A DNA stretch of 6,540 nucleotides from Ruminococcaceae bacterium UBA5423 (GCA_002409375.1 DHNF01000117.1:1-6540); one strand, 5' to 3'; counted from the stretch's first letter, positions 1-6,348 are shown. Notes: generated by a model from the sequence alone, not told the origin. Numbers and translations: made by a program.

Positions 1-20
1 AAATAACACCATTCTCAAAC
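1..20 (-). CRISPR. First CRISPR repeat (leader-proximal), cut by the window edge
   Basis: Read on the minus strand these bases are GTTTGAGAATGGTGTTATTT, the 5' part of what should be a roughly 36-nt type II-A repeat. Three observations identify it. It starts with GTTTGAGA, close to the GTTTTAGA start of Streptococcus repeats. It directly follows the ATTTGAG leader-anchoring motif. Its complement AAATAACACCAT recurs exactly in the tracrRNA anti-repeat at 6250-6261. The remaining repeat bases and all spacers lie beyond position 1, so repeat number and spacer content cannot be stated. No second copy of the repeat is visible, so the call rests on the tracrRNA match and the context. Confidence 0.9.
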
Positions 21-27
21 CTCAAAT
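21..27 (-). promoter_or_regulatory. Leader-anchoring sequence (ATTTGAG) for spacer integration
   Basis: The minus strand reads ATTTGAG directly before the first base of the repeat. This heptamer at this position is the known leader-anchoring sequence of type II-A systems, which directs Cas1-Cas2 to insert new spacers at the leader end of the array. It supports the orientation given here: leader at 21-97, array running leftwards out of the window. Confidence 0.85.
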
Positions 28-97
28 CTGAGAAATCGCCACCATAACGCAGTGTTATTTAGACGGCAACAATACCTATGACATTATTCTACTGAAA
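21..97 (-). promoter_or_regulatory. CRISPR leader between csn2 and the array
   Basis: This 77-nt non-coding stretch separates the csn2 stop codon from the first repeat, the usual place for a II-A leader. It is AT-rich and ends at the repeat with ATTTGAG. It contains AAATAACAC (minus strand, 60-52), which is complementary to the last nine visible bases of the repeat. It also contains TTCTCA (34-29), complementary to TGAGAA in the repeat. No Rho-independent terminator is visible after csn2, so read-through from the cas operon may add to array transcription. Confidence 0.85.
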
Positions 98-114
98 TTA
101 TGTGTTATTTGCAA
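86..114 (-). promoter_or_regulatory. Candidate pre-crRNA promoter
   Basis: On the minus strand TTGCAA (114-109) and TAGAAT (91-86) are separated by 17 bp, matching the -35 and -10 consensus at 4/6 and 5/6 positions. The -35 overlaps the last codons of csn2. Transcription would start near 79 and give a leader RNA of about 59 nt before the first repeat. A weaker alternative further in, TTGCCG (69-64) with TATGGT (46-41) and a 17-bp spacer, matches 3/6 and 4/6. Which one is used cannot be told from sequence. Confidence 0.5.
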
Positions 115-784
115 GATATAATTCACATAAATCTTCATCTATCAGGCGCACACATTCATATTCAGTAATGATATTTTTTTGTGTGCTCTCAAGTAACAAA
201 ATATTTATCTTTTTGTAAAGCACCATTTTGTATAATTTGCGCAGTTCACTTTCAGTAAGATAGCTTTTAAGATTCATCAAAACGAAGCAGGACATGCCCA
301 ACAACTCACTGCAGACGGTCATATAATTAAGTAGCCTTTCTGCAAGTGTTCCAGAATCCGATTCGAAGTGAACTTTTGCAATCTTAATAAGAGACCCCAC
401 ATCATCCGGCAACGAGAATGAGACAGAATAGTCCACCGATTTGATAAGCTGCTCCATATATGCCGTTAATTGTTCGTAAACAGATGCTGTTTCAATTTGA
501 AACTCTTGTTGCGCCAAGTTTTTTAACAGAGATATTAGCTTAGTTTGCATTCGTTTCTGTTCTCGGCACAGGTGGAAATAATCCACCACGACTTCGAGTA
601 TAGAAGATATCTCAACGGGCTCAAAACTTTTTGACAAAACAAATTCCCCTTCACCCCCATCAACCTGTGCAACCAGATCTTCGTGCATATCTGAAAACAG
701 GGCTGGGTTCTCCACTATTAACACCTGTATTGAATTTTCCTCAAAACGAATCGGCACGCTAAAGCTTGGGTGCATCAATCTCAC
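98..784 (-). CDS. csn2: Csn2, type II-A spacer-acquisition protein
   Basis: At 228 aa it has the length of the canonical short Csn2 of Streptococcus (about 220 aa). It shares the family's layout: an N-terminal strand region (residues about 17-27, IQVLIVENPAL), a long helical middle (about 60-150), and a C-terminal segment INILLLESTQ...LIDEDLCEL that lines up with LTVLFLEP...LDEDYFL in S. pyogenes Csn2. No Walker A motif is present, as is normal for the family. Known Csn2 proteins form calcium-dependent tetrameric rings that slide onto free double-stranded DNA ends and work with Cas1, Cas2 and Cas9 in spacer capture; they are not needed for interference. The gene is last in the operon. The GTG start is chosen because it overlaps the cas2 stop codon as GTGA, which suggests coupled translation. 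An ATG three codons later (775-773) is a possible alternative giving 225 aa. Neither start has a strong ribosome-binding site. Confidence 0.92.
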   Translation of the reverse strand: MRLMHPSFSVPIRFEENSIQVLIVENPALFSDMHEDLVAQVDGGEGEFVLSKSFEPVEISSILEVVVDYFHLCREQKRMQTKLISLLKNLAQQEFQIETASVYEQLTAYMEQLIKSVDYSVSFSLPDDVGSLIKIAKVHFESDSGTLAERLLNYMTVCSELLGMSCFVLMNLKSYLTESELRKLYKMVLYKKINILLLESTQKNIITEYECVRLIDEDLCELYLANNT

Positions 785-1101
785 ATGATTACCAGCCTTT
801 CATCACTGTTCAAGACTTCGGTTTGAAAATCACCAAGCACTATTTCCATCCTCGCAAATTGTTTCTCTGTCACGGTCAGCATATGAATCAGCCCTTTTTT
901 AGGTTTGTTTTTTCGAATATTCTCCATTGTTACGTTTGCTGCAGTCATATTCAAAGCCAATTTGCAATAAACTGACTCCTGCATCATCATAAAGCCCGTT
1001 CGTATTAGGTATTTGCGAAACTTGGAATATGCACGGCGTTCTGCCGCTGTCGTTACCGGTAAATCAAAAAATACAATAACTCTCATAAATCTATAACTCA
1101 T
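781..1101 (-). CDS. cas2: Cas2, CRISPR adaptation complex subunit
   Basis: This 106-aa protein starts MSYRFMRVIVFFDLP, very close to MSYRYMRMILMFDMP of S. pyogenes Cas2. It keeps the conserved Asp at the end of the first strand (D13), the AERRAYSKFRKYL helix, the QESVYCKL strand, GLIHMLTVTEKQF, and the C-terminal NSDERLVI used in dimer contacts. Cas2 dimers bridge two Cas1 dimers and hold the prespacer during integration; nuclease activity is not needed for that role. The ATG at 1101 lies inside the end of cas1 (11-nt overlap) and is preferred over the internal Met6 because the MSYR N-terminus is conserved in II-A homologues. No strong Shine-Dalgarno is seen, so translation is probably coupled to cas1. 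Confidence 0.95.
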   Translation of the reverse strand: MSYRFMRVIVFFDLPVTTAAERRAYSKFRKYLIRTGFMMMQESVYCKLALNMTAANVTMENIRKNKPKKGLIHMLTVTEKQFARMEIVLGDFQTEVLNSDERLVIM

Positions 1102-1966
1102 ATCTTATCAAATTTATATCTCCTACATTTCCGCTTTGCAGTGCGTTGAAAAGACTTTTGCAGTATAAACGTAGCGCATACATCAGATGATGCGTTCTCC
1201 CTTCGATCTGCACCTCTTTATTTAACACGGAAACAAGCTGCATTTTTTCTTCATGCTCAAATTTAACAGGTTTCATAACTGCCACAACATCATCGATGAG
1301 AGGCCGCAAGGGTTCTATAAAATCGCACCCGAGATTAAATGCATTGAACGTGTTGTCGTGAAAAATCCCAAGCTGTGTCAGGTGTCCAGCCACGGTAATT
1401 TCTCTGTTAATTGCCGATAAGATTAGACTGTAACCATAATCCAACGCAGCATTTATATTATTTTCTGACGCCCGTGTAAAACCCATACCAAACAGGGCGT
1501 TGAAATACACTTTTGCAGCATGACCTTCGCGATTAGTGGCATCATTTAACTTAATTTGTTTAAGATACTCGGTTAAAAGTGCGGACTGTATCAAGTCGCG
1601 CTTGGCAAGTACGTTTCGTTGAGCTTGTATCTTATCGCGCACAATTTCAGTCCAAACTGCCTGTTTCGCCGATTCTTTCCACCTTATCTGTTGCCTGATT
1701 TTTGCACATGCGTCATATCCTCCGTTTAAATTCATTAGTTCACCACATGGATTGCGCTGGTGATCGCATAAAATGATTTTTGCTTTTTGTTTTAACAGTT
1801 CGCACATTGCATAGGCAGTAATAGATATTGCTGTGCTTTCAAGCATAAGGACCGAAATTTCGCTCATGTGTATTCGCTTGGTTGAGTCAAGCGTGCGGAC
1901 TACAAGATACCCCATCTTGTAGTCCACCTTTGCGTTTTTTGAAACAACAATGATTCGCCAACCCAT
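1091..1966 (-). CDS. cas1: Cas1, CRISPR integrase
   Basis: This 291-aa protein matches the length and layout of type II-A Cas1: an N-terminal beta domain (about 1-80, with MLESTAISITAYAM and the ILCDHQRNPCGE segment) and a C-terminal helical catalytic domain. The metal-binding residues are present: E147 in NREGHAAKVYFNALFG, H203 in LGIFHDN and E218 in CDFIEPLRP. Together with Cas2 it forms the Cas1(4)-Cas2(2) integrase that joins prespacers to the leader-repeat junction, here the ATTTGAG|GTTTGAG boundary at 21/20. The ATG at 1966-1964 is 1 nt past the cas9 TGA stop (TGA-T-ATG), so it probably depends on ribosomes arriving from cas9; only a weak purine-rich GAGAAAT precedes it. The reading frame is intact. 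Confidence 0.97.
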   Translation of the reverse strand: MGWRIIVVSKNAKVDYKMGYLVVRTLDSTKRIHMSEISVLMLESTAISITAYAMCELLKQKAKIILCDHQRNPCGELMNLNGGYDACAKIRQQIRWKESAKQAVWTEIVRDKIQAQRNVLAKRDLIQSALLTEYLKQIKLNDATNREGHAAKVYFNALFGMGFTRASENNINAALDYGYSLILSAINREITVAGHLTQLGIFHDNTFNAFNLGCDFIEPLRPLIDDVVAVMKPVKFEHEEKMQLVSVLNKEVQIEGRTHHLMYALRLYCKSLFNALQSGNVGDINLIRYEL

Positions 1967-1967
1967 A

Positions 1968-4900
1968 TCAATTTCTCATGGCATAAGTCACCATATTGTC
2001 TGAACACAAATCGACTTCCTGCTGAAACACACCTGTTATGGATTGAAATACCAAAACCTGTTTCTGTTCTGCGGACGTAGAAAGATTTTTTGATATGTTA
2101 AGCCTACCCGTAACCTTACCTAATCCAATTAGAGTTAAATTTGCTCCCGAAGTGTTGCTGTTTGAAAAAAGACGTATCATTTCTAACAACACTATACATT
2201 GCTCATACAAAGATTTATCTAAAAAGCACTCTTTACAAGAGCTGACTTTCTCGGCAACATCAGAATATTTTTTAGCATAGATTGTCGTTTCTAACTTTTT
2301 ACACAGCACATTGAAAAGTTCGGAATTCATTTTAAGATTAATTGCGTCAAACGCTGTCACCGGCAATTCGCGACCACCTGCTTTTTTGCAGCGTTCGACA
2401 TATTTTGATGCTTGTTTAATGTAAAAGTGCCACTCGGGAGCAAGAATCAGTTGATTAGCATTTTTACAAATCAAGCGATCACCTGTGCGACCAGAGATAT
2501 GCATGTGAAAACCGTCATGTGAAACCAAAGCGTTAACTTTTATGCGGTGCAAGAGGATTTTCGGTTCGCACAGGCCAAGTACTTGCGTACAATACAGTTC
2601 TGGATTATTATCATAAAACGTCTTATGCATCAAATAAACCGTCTCTATAGAACGAACACGCTTTTTCCTGCTTATGTGCTCTACAAGACAGAAAAATGAC
2701 CCAGTTCGTTTATTGTACCCCCCAAATTTATCGACGCTCATGCGAGGATCAGATCCTTTAATCGGCACTTGACCCTTTTTATGTGGCATAATCGTTTGAT
2801 CAAACAACCCTCCGCCAACTTCTGTCGAGAGACGAGTGAACAAAATGTTGTTTTTACGAATGTTCTTTCTTACTACGGACAAAGAACCACTTTTTCCTGG
2901 TGTCCATGCAACTTCCCCACCACGCACCACAGGATAGTCAAACACTTTGTTCATACTATAATTCTTTCCGGCTTCACTGCTAAGAAATCGGCGCGGATCC
3001 TGTGTAAACTTAACGTGATAAACATTTCCTACCACTATGTTAAGGTATGCGTCCTTTGCATGGTGAAAGTCGTTCACTTCGCGACACTTAACAAAATCAA
3101 ATGTTTTTTCTCCCTTGTCACTAACATCTGCCTGCTGACGAAACTGCGATACATTGCCTGCTTTAACATATACCACATCAACACCGGTATCATATCGTTT
3201 CTTAAGTATGTCCGCAATAATCTTAGACGACTGCCTTGTCTCAACAAGTTGCCTTGCAATAAAACCTGCCAACTCATCTTCCGTGAAAGGTGTGCCCCGC
3301 GTAAGCCGATCATATTTACTCTTACCAATCAGGCCCTTTTCCCTCAACATATGCCAAAATGCAGCTTGTTCTTCACGGATGTTCTGAGCTATGGGATATG
3401 TATTGCCTTTTTTGTGGTTTAGTGTTTTTTCTACAAGTACGCGATTTTCAATACTATCATCCTTGATTCGGCTCTGTGGATAAATATGATCGATATCATA
3501 ATCAGAGTCAAGCCGACTTATATCAATCACCCTACCAGAGTACATGCAACGTCCTAACTGCGTGTAATAAAGATACAGTTTGTCGCGGCGCAGATCGCCA
3601 TCACTTTTTGTTTCAAGTTGTTCAAATAATGATGATGAATCTTCCTTGCATCTTTTGTAAAGGTCAATTAGAACATTTTTGCGTGAGACAGTGCGCTTTT
3701 TCTGTTCCTCACCGCGTGCCATTTCAACAAATATCCGTTTTGGTGGATTCTTTCCCATGATCTTCACAATTTCATCAACTAAAGCTACACATTGGAAGAT
3801 GGCACGTTTGATTGCGGGAGACGCATATGAATCTTCAACATATTGCTTTACGGAGCTTACAGTCATACTGCCATGCTTCTGTTTGTAAGCCTCGATTGCT
3901 TGCTTGAATAAGAATTTGCTGCCAAGCAATTCCATCAAATTGTTGTTTGTCTTGCGAAGCATATCAATTATTGATATCGCCTCACCTGTTTTTTTATCAA
4001 CATGATATATTTCGGTAAGAAATTCGTGCGACAGCTTACCCCACCCGGAAAATTTTAGCTTTGCGACATAATTTATGTCTTGTTGCGCGAGAGTATCACC
4101 ATATGTTTTTTTCAGCCATCTGATAAGCATACCTCGGTCATCTCCGAACACAGCTATATGATGGATAATATCTTCAACCATCTCATTGCGTCCAGTCTGT
4201 TCAAGTATTTGATGAAATACTATATGGGATTGCAATGACGCTTTAAAATCACCATCTATTCCGCTAATAGTGTCACCATCCCGATAAGCGTCGACACTTT
4301 TCAAATAAGAAACCAGTTTTTTGTATGTCACTTTCTTGTACTTCATAAAAATGTCCCGAAGAATAGCGTTTTTCAGTTCAGGCAAAATGCGATTACCGTT
4401 GATGCGTAAATTATTGAGCTCGTTGTGAACCATAAACTCACTATACAACAGCGAATCTTTTGGAAGAACAGGCTTACCAATATAGGTACACTTCGATGTC
4501 ATTCGCTCGATAAACCGCTCGGCGCTGCTGTCGAGATTTACCACATTCCTGAAATTCCACGGATAAACCTTTTCACCGGAACGCTTTACCCATGCATATT
4601 GTGAATTAGGGTTAAGGGGCCCGACATAATACGGCACACGAAATTCAAAAACACTGAGAATTTTGTCCTTCACTGTCATACCACATTCATCTTTTTCAAT
4701 GAGAAACGGAAGATATGACGAAGCGCGGTCGAGAATGTCTACCAACTCTCTTTTGTGGATTTGAATTGGAATAACACTGTTGCTCTTTTCCATTTGCTTG
4801 GGTAGAAATATGCCGTTTTCCAACTCTGTGATAATATCCCCTAATTCACAATTCATATCTTTTGATTTTGATAATTCTTTTTTTAAATACTTTGCAAAAG

Positions 4901-6014
4901 CATCATAATCACAGCGGTAGTTGCATTTTGTTCTCCCGCTATATGCCGGATAGTTGTCACGTTTATCGCTACACTTGTGAAATATCTCTTGATACGCATC
5001 GGGTATGCTGCATTTGACAACAGATTTTAGTTGCGCCAAATCCTTTTTGTGCTTGTCATAACTCATCACTTTTGCACATGAAATATATTTCTGCCCGTTC
5101 AATATATCATCAAGCACCGCCCAGTCGTATACCGCCTTAGTATGGCGTATCAGCTCAATTCGATCTCCTAATACAGCCTCAAGAGATGCCTCTTTTTCAT
5201 TAAAATCATCTTGCAATGATAAACTTTTGACTTGTGCATCTTTTAGGGCATCATCCTGAAACAGGTTTGCCAACCTCACAGTGCCACCTGCCAACATTTC
5301 AATAATTGCATTTTGCATAGGCTGGCTTTTTAAAACGCCCGCATCTTCTTTAAGGACTTTCTTCTTTTTTGTAATATCTAAAGAGCGGTCCTTAATATGG
5401 GCTTTAAAAGCTTTTACATCACGCAGGTCTAACTCGATTTCATATTCGTCAAGAAGATGGCGGGTAAGTGTAGTAAATACGGTTTCAAATGTTAATGTTT
5501 CCCCGGAAACATTAACATCAAACAAAAAATGCCCCCTGTGTTTGATGATATGATGCACAGCCAAATATACGAGCCTAATATCAAAAGAGCTTTCTTCCGT
5601 CAGCAATGCTTTGCGAAGATGATAAATGGTCGGAAACCTTTTGTAATAGTCTATATCGGTAAAACCATCGTCGGAGAACAAGGTGAATTTACCAAGCATT
5701 GTTCCTTTAGTTTTGTCCTCTTCACAAAATTTGCTCTCCTGTAGCCTTAGAAAAAATGCCGGATCCACTTTGCTAATTTCAGCATCAAATAGTTGCTGCA
5801 GCCACTCCAGCCTTTGCTTGCGCCTTTCAAGCCTCCGGCGGTTTGCCCTGTAGCCACGCCGCTCTGCAGCAGTCAAAGCCTTGTCAAATAGGCGTATACC
5901 CCAAAGCGCTTTTTGATTTGCCTTCAGTATATTGTATTGCAAATCGGTTACCGCCCAGCCTACTGAATCCGTACCTACATCTAACCCGATAAAATAATCT
6001 TCGTTAGTTCTCAT
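1968..6014 (-). CDS. cas9: Cas9, type II-A RNA-guided endonuclease
   Basis: This 1348-aa effector compares with 1368 aa for S. pyogenes Cas9 and aligns along its length. Visible parts in order: RuvC-I FIGLDVGTDSVGWAV with D12; the arginine-rich bridge helix at about 50-76; REC lobe about 80-710, with PTIYHLRK, IKHRGHFL, PYYVGPL and FIERMTSKCTYIGKPVLPK; RuvC-II IFVEMARG with E764; HNH YDIDHIYPQS with D842 and H843, plus N866, which corresponds to SpCas9 N863; RuvC-III HHAKDAYLN with H985 and D988; and a C-terminal PAM-interacting domain from about 1090. All nuclease residues are present, so both strands should be cut. The tail near 1293-1328 lacks the RKR motif that reads NGG in SpCas9. The ATG at 6014 is chosen because AAAGGAGGG lies 7 nt upstream and it places RuvC-I at the usual distance. 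The frame stays open 10 codons further to a TTG at 6044, but those codons include the Shine-Dalgarno. Confidence 0.97.
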   Translation of the reverse strand: MRTNEDYFIGLDVGTDSVGWAVTDLQYNILKANQKALWGIRLFDKALTAAERRGYRANRRRLERRKQRLEWLQQLFDAEISKVDPAFFLRLQESKFCEEDKTKGTMLGKFTLFSDDGFTDIDYYKRFPTIYHLRKALLTEESSFDIRLVYLAVHHIIKHRGHFLFDVNVSGETLTFETVFTTLTRHLLDEYEIELDLRDVKAFKAHIKDRSLDITKKKKVLKEDAGVLKSQPMQNAIIEMLAGGTVRLANLFQDDALKDAQVKSLSLQDDFNEKEASLEAVLGDRIELIRHTKAVYDWAVLDDILNGQKYISCAKVMSYDKHKKDLAQLKSVVKCSIPDAYQEIFHKCSDKRDNYPAYSGRTKCNYRCDYDAFAKYLKKELSKSKDMNCELGDIITELENGIFLPKQMEKSNSVIPIQIHKRELVDILDRASSYLPFLIEKDECGMTVKDKILSVFEFRVPYYVGPLNPNSQYAWVKRSGEKVYPWNFRNVVNLDSSAERFIERMTSKCTYIGKPVLPKDSLLYSEFMVHNELNNLRINGNRILPELKNAILRDIFMKYKKVTYKKLVSYLKSVDAYRDGDTISGIDGDFKASLQSHIVFHQILEQTGRNEMVEDIIHHIAVFGDDRGMLIRWLKKTYGDTLAQQDINYVAKLKFSGWGKLSHEFLTEIYHVDKKTGEAISIIDMLRKTNNNLMELLGSKFLFKQAIEAYKQKHGSMTVSSVKQYVEDSYASPAIKRAIFQCVALVDEIVKIMGKNPPKRIFVEMARGEEQKKRTVSRKNVLIDLYKRCKEDSSSLFEQLETKSDGDLRRDKLYLYYTQLGRCMYSGRVIDISRLDSDYDIDHIYPQSRIKDDSIENRVLVEKTLNHKKGNTYPIAQNIREEQAAFWHMLREKGLIGKSKYDRLTRGTPFTEDELAGFIARQLVETRQSSKIIADILKKRYDTGVDVVYVKAGNVSQFRQQADVSDKGEKTFDFVKCREVNDFHHAKDAYLNIVVGNVYHVKFTQDPRRFLSSEAGKNYSMNKVFDYPVVRGGEVAWTPGKSGSLSVVRKNIRKNNILFTRLSTEVGGGLFDQTIMPHKKGQVPIKGSDPRMSVDKFGGYNKRTGSFFCLVEHISRKKRVRSIETVYLMHKTFYDNNPELYCTQVLGLCEPKILLHRIKVNALVSHDGFHMHISGRTGDRLICKNANQLILAPEWHFYIKQASKYVERCKKAGGRELPVTAFDAINLKMNSELFNVLCKKLETTIYAKKYSDVAEKVSSCKECFLDKSLYEQCIVLLEMIRLFSNSNTSGANLTLIGLGKVTGRLNISKNLSTSAEQKQVLVFQSITGVFQQEVDLCSDNMVTYAMRN

Positions 6015-6021
6015 AACGTGA

Positions 6022-6030
6022 CCCTCCTTT
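6022..6030 (-). promoter_or_regulatory. Strong ribosome-binding site that sets the cas9 start
   Basis: The minus strand reads AAAGGAGGG, then TCACGTT, then ATG. The 7-nt gap is near ideal for a Bacillota Shine-Dalgarno. This fixes the cas9 start at 6014 and argues against the longer in-frame TTG start at 6044. It is the only strong ribosome-binding site in the operon; the three downstream genes start within or directly after the preceding gene. Confidence 0.9.
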
Positions 6031-6070
6031 AAATTCTTCTTCAAATTTTCATTAACTTATTTTACAAATG

Positions 6071-6100
6071 CACGGCGGCCACAGATCGATCGCCCCTACA
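6071..6100 (-). repeat. Degenerate GC-rich hairpin resembling a dispersed Clostridia repeat
   Basis: On the minus strand this reads TGTAGGGGCGATCG and then ATCTGTGGCCGCCGTG. The arms GGCGATC (6094-6088) and GGCCGCC (6080-6074) pair with one mismatch and one G-U around a 7-nt loop. It is much richer in GC than the AT-rich DNA around it. The TGTAGGGGCG...CGCC pattern, followed here by GCATTTGTAAA, resembles short non-coding repeats that I recall as common in Clostridia genomes. That likeness is from memory and only one copy is in this window. It lies in the predicted cas9 5' UTR. Confidence 0.35.
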
Positions 6101-6132
6101 AGTTATGGTTTCATCGGAAAACGCCTTAAAAT

Positions 6133-6162
6133 ATTGTATTGACTAACTGTATTCGCCCGCAA
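6133..6162 (-). promoter_or_regulatory. Candidate cas operon promoter
   Basis: On the minus strand TTGCGG (6162-6157) and TACAAT (6138-6133) are separated by 18 bp. The -10 matches the consensus at 5/6, but the -35 at only 3/6. It would start transcription near 6126 and leave a 5' UTR of about 110 nt, which would include the hairpin at 6074-6094. No better-spaced pair is visible between the tracrRNA promoter and cas9, but the call is weak. Confidence 0.35.
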
Positions 6163-6205
6163 ACCCATATTTTATGTGAATATACCAAAATTTTTGTAAA
6201 AATAC

Positions 6206-6234
6206 TTGACAAGAAACCCCAGTGAAGTTATAAT
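6206..6234 (+). promoter_or_regulatory. tracrRNA promoter
   Basis: TTGACA (6206-6211) and TATAAT (6229-6234) are both perfect sigma-70/SigA hexamers, separated by the optimal 17 bp. The predicted start is near 6241, 8 nt before the anti-repeat. It drives transcription away from cas9. A promoter this close to consensus suggests constitutive, high-level tracrRNA, in contrast with the weak candidates for the cas operon and the array. Confidence 0.92.
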
Positions 6235-6248
6235 ATATGCGTACTATC

Positions 6249-6271
6249 AAAATAACACCATAGGTTCAAAT
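6249..6271 (+). other. tracrRNA anti-repeat
   Basis: Pairing with the visible repeat is as follows. The lower stem is crRNA GUUUGA with tracrRNA UCAAAU (6266-6271; 5 Watson-Crick pairs and one terminal G-U). The bulge is crRNA GA opposite tracrRNA AGGU (6262-6265), directly comparable to GA/AAGU in S. pyogenes. The upper stem is crRNA AUGGUGUUAUUU with AAAUAACACCAU (6250-6261), 12 perfect pairs. A6249 predicts that the next, unseen repeat base is T. Confidence 0.93.
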
Positions 6272-6320
6272 AAGGCTTTGCCGAAATCGTTGGGTAACCA
6301 ACCTCACATTGTGTGATCTA

Positions 6321-6348
6321 AAGACTTGCCTTCGGGCAAGTCTTTTTT
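6321..6348 (+). terminator. Rho-independent terminator of the tracrRNA
   Basis: A perfect 10-bp stem, AAGACTTGCC (6321-6330) with GGCAAGTCTT (6335-6344), is closed by the very stable TTCG tetraloop (6331-6334). It runs into an unbroken T-tract (6343-6348). It ends the tracrRNA and probably remains as its 3' hairpin. Confidence 0.95.

Larger units (their letters stand above)
6241..6348 (+). ncRNA. tracrRNA
   Basis: This RNA of about 108 nt pairs with crRNA repeats and anchors the guide in Cas9. The order of elements is: anti-repeat (6249-6271); single-stranded AA and nexus hairpin GGC-UUU-GCC (6274-6282), equivalent to the AAGGCUAGUCCG nexus of S. pyogenes; linker GAAAUC; hairpin GUUGG-GUAA-CCAAC (6289-6302) with a GNRA loop; hairpin UCACA-UUG-UGUGA (6304-6316); and a terminator hairpin (6321-6344) with U-tract. 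This is one more 3' hairpin than the two that follow the nexus in S. pyogenes. Transcription is opposite to cas9, as in S. pyogenes. The 5' end is inferred from the promoter and the 3' end from the U-tract; each could shift by a few bases. Confidence 0.93.

Noticed and set aside
2769..3422. Open frame of 217 codons on the plus strand, opposite cas9
   Set aside because: It is antisense to the conserved RuvC-II/HNH/RuvC-III part of cas9, with no ribosome-binding site and a cysteine/phenylalanine-rich, low-plausibility product. It is a shadow of cas9 codons, as are the shorter frames on both strands within the cas genes.
6015..6044. Ten-codon N-terminal extension of Cas9 from a TTG start
   Set aside because: The extension would be encoded by the Shine-Dalgarno AAAGGAGGG itself, has no ribosome-binding site of its own, and moves RuvC-I away from its usual position near residue 10.
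6101..6248. Long-form tracrRNA (tracr-L type) that would repress the cas operon
   Set aside because: I looked upstream of the anti-repeat for a second promoter and a repeat-like strand. TTGACT at 6139-6144 has no -10 at a workable spacing, and only a 5-bp GTTAT/ATAAC pairing is available. I cannot support an autoregulatory form.
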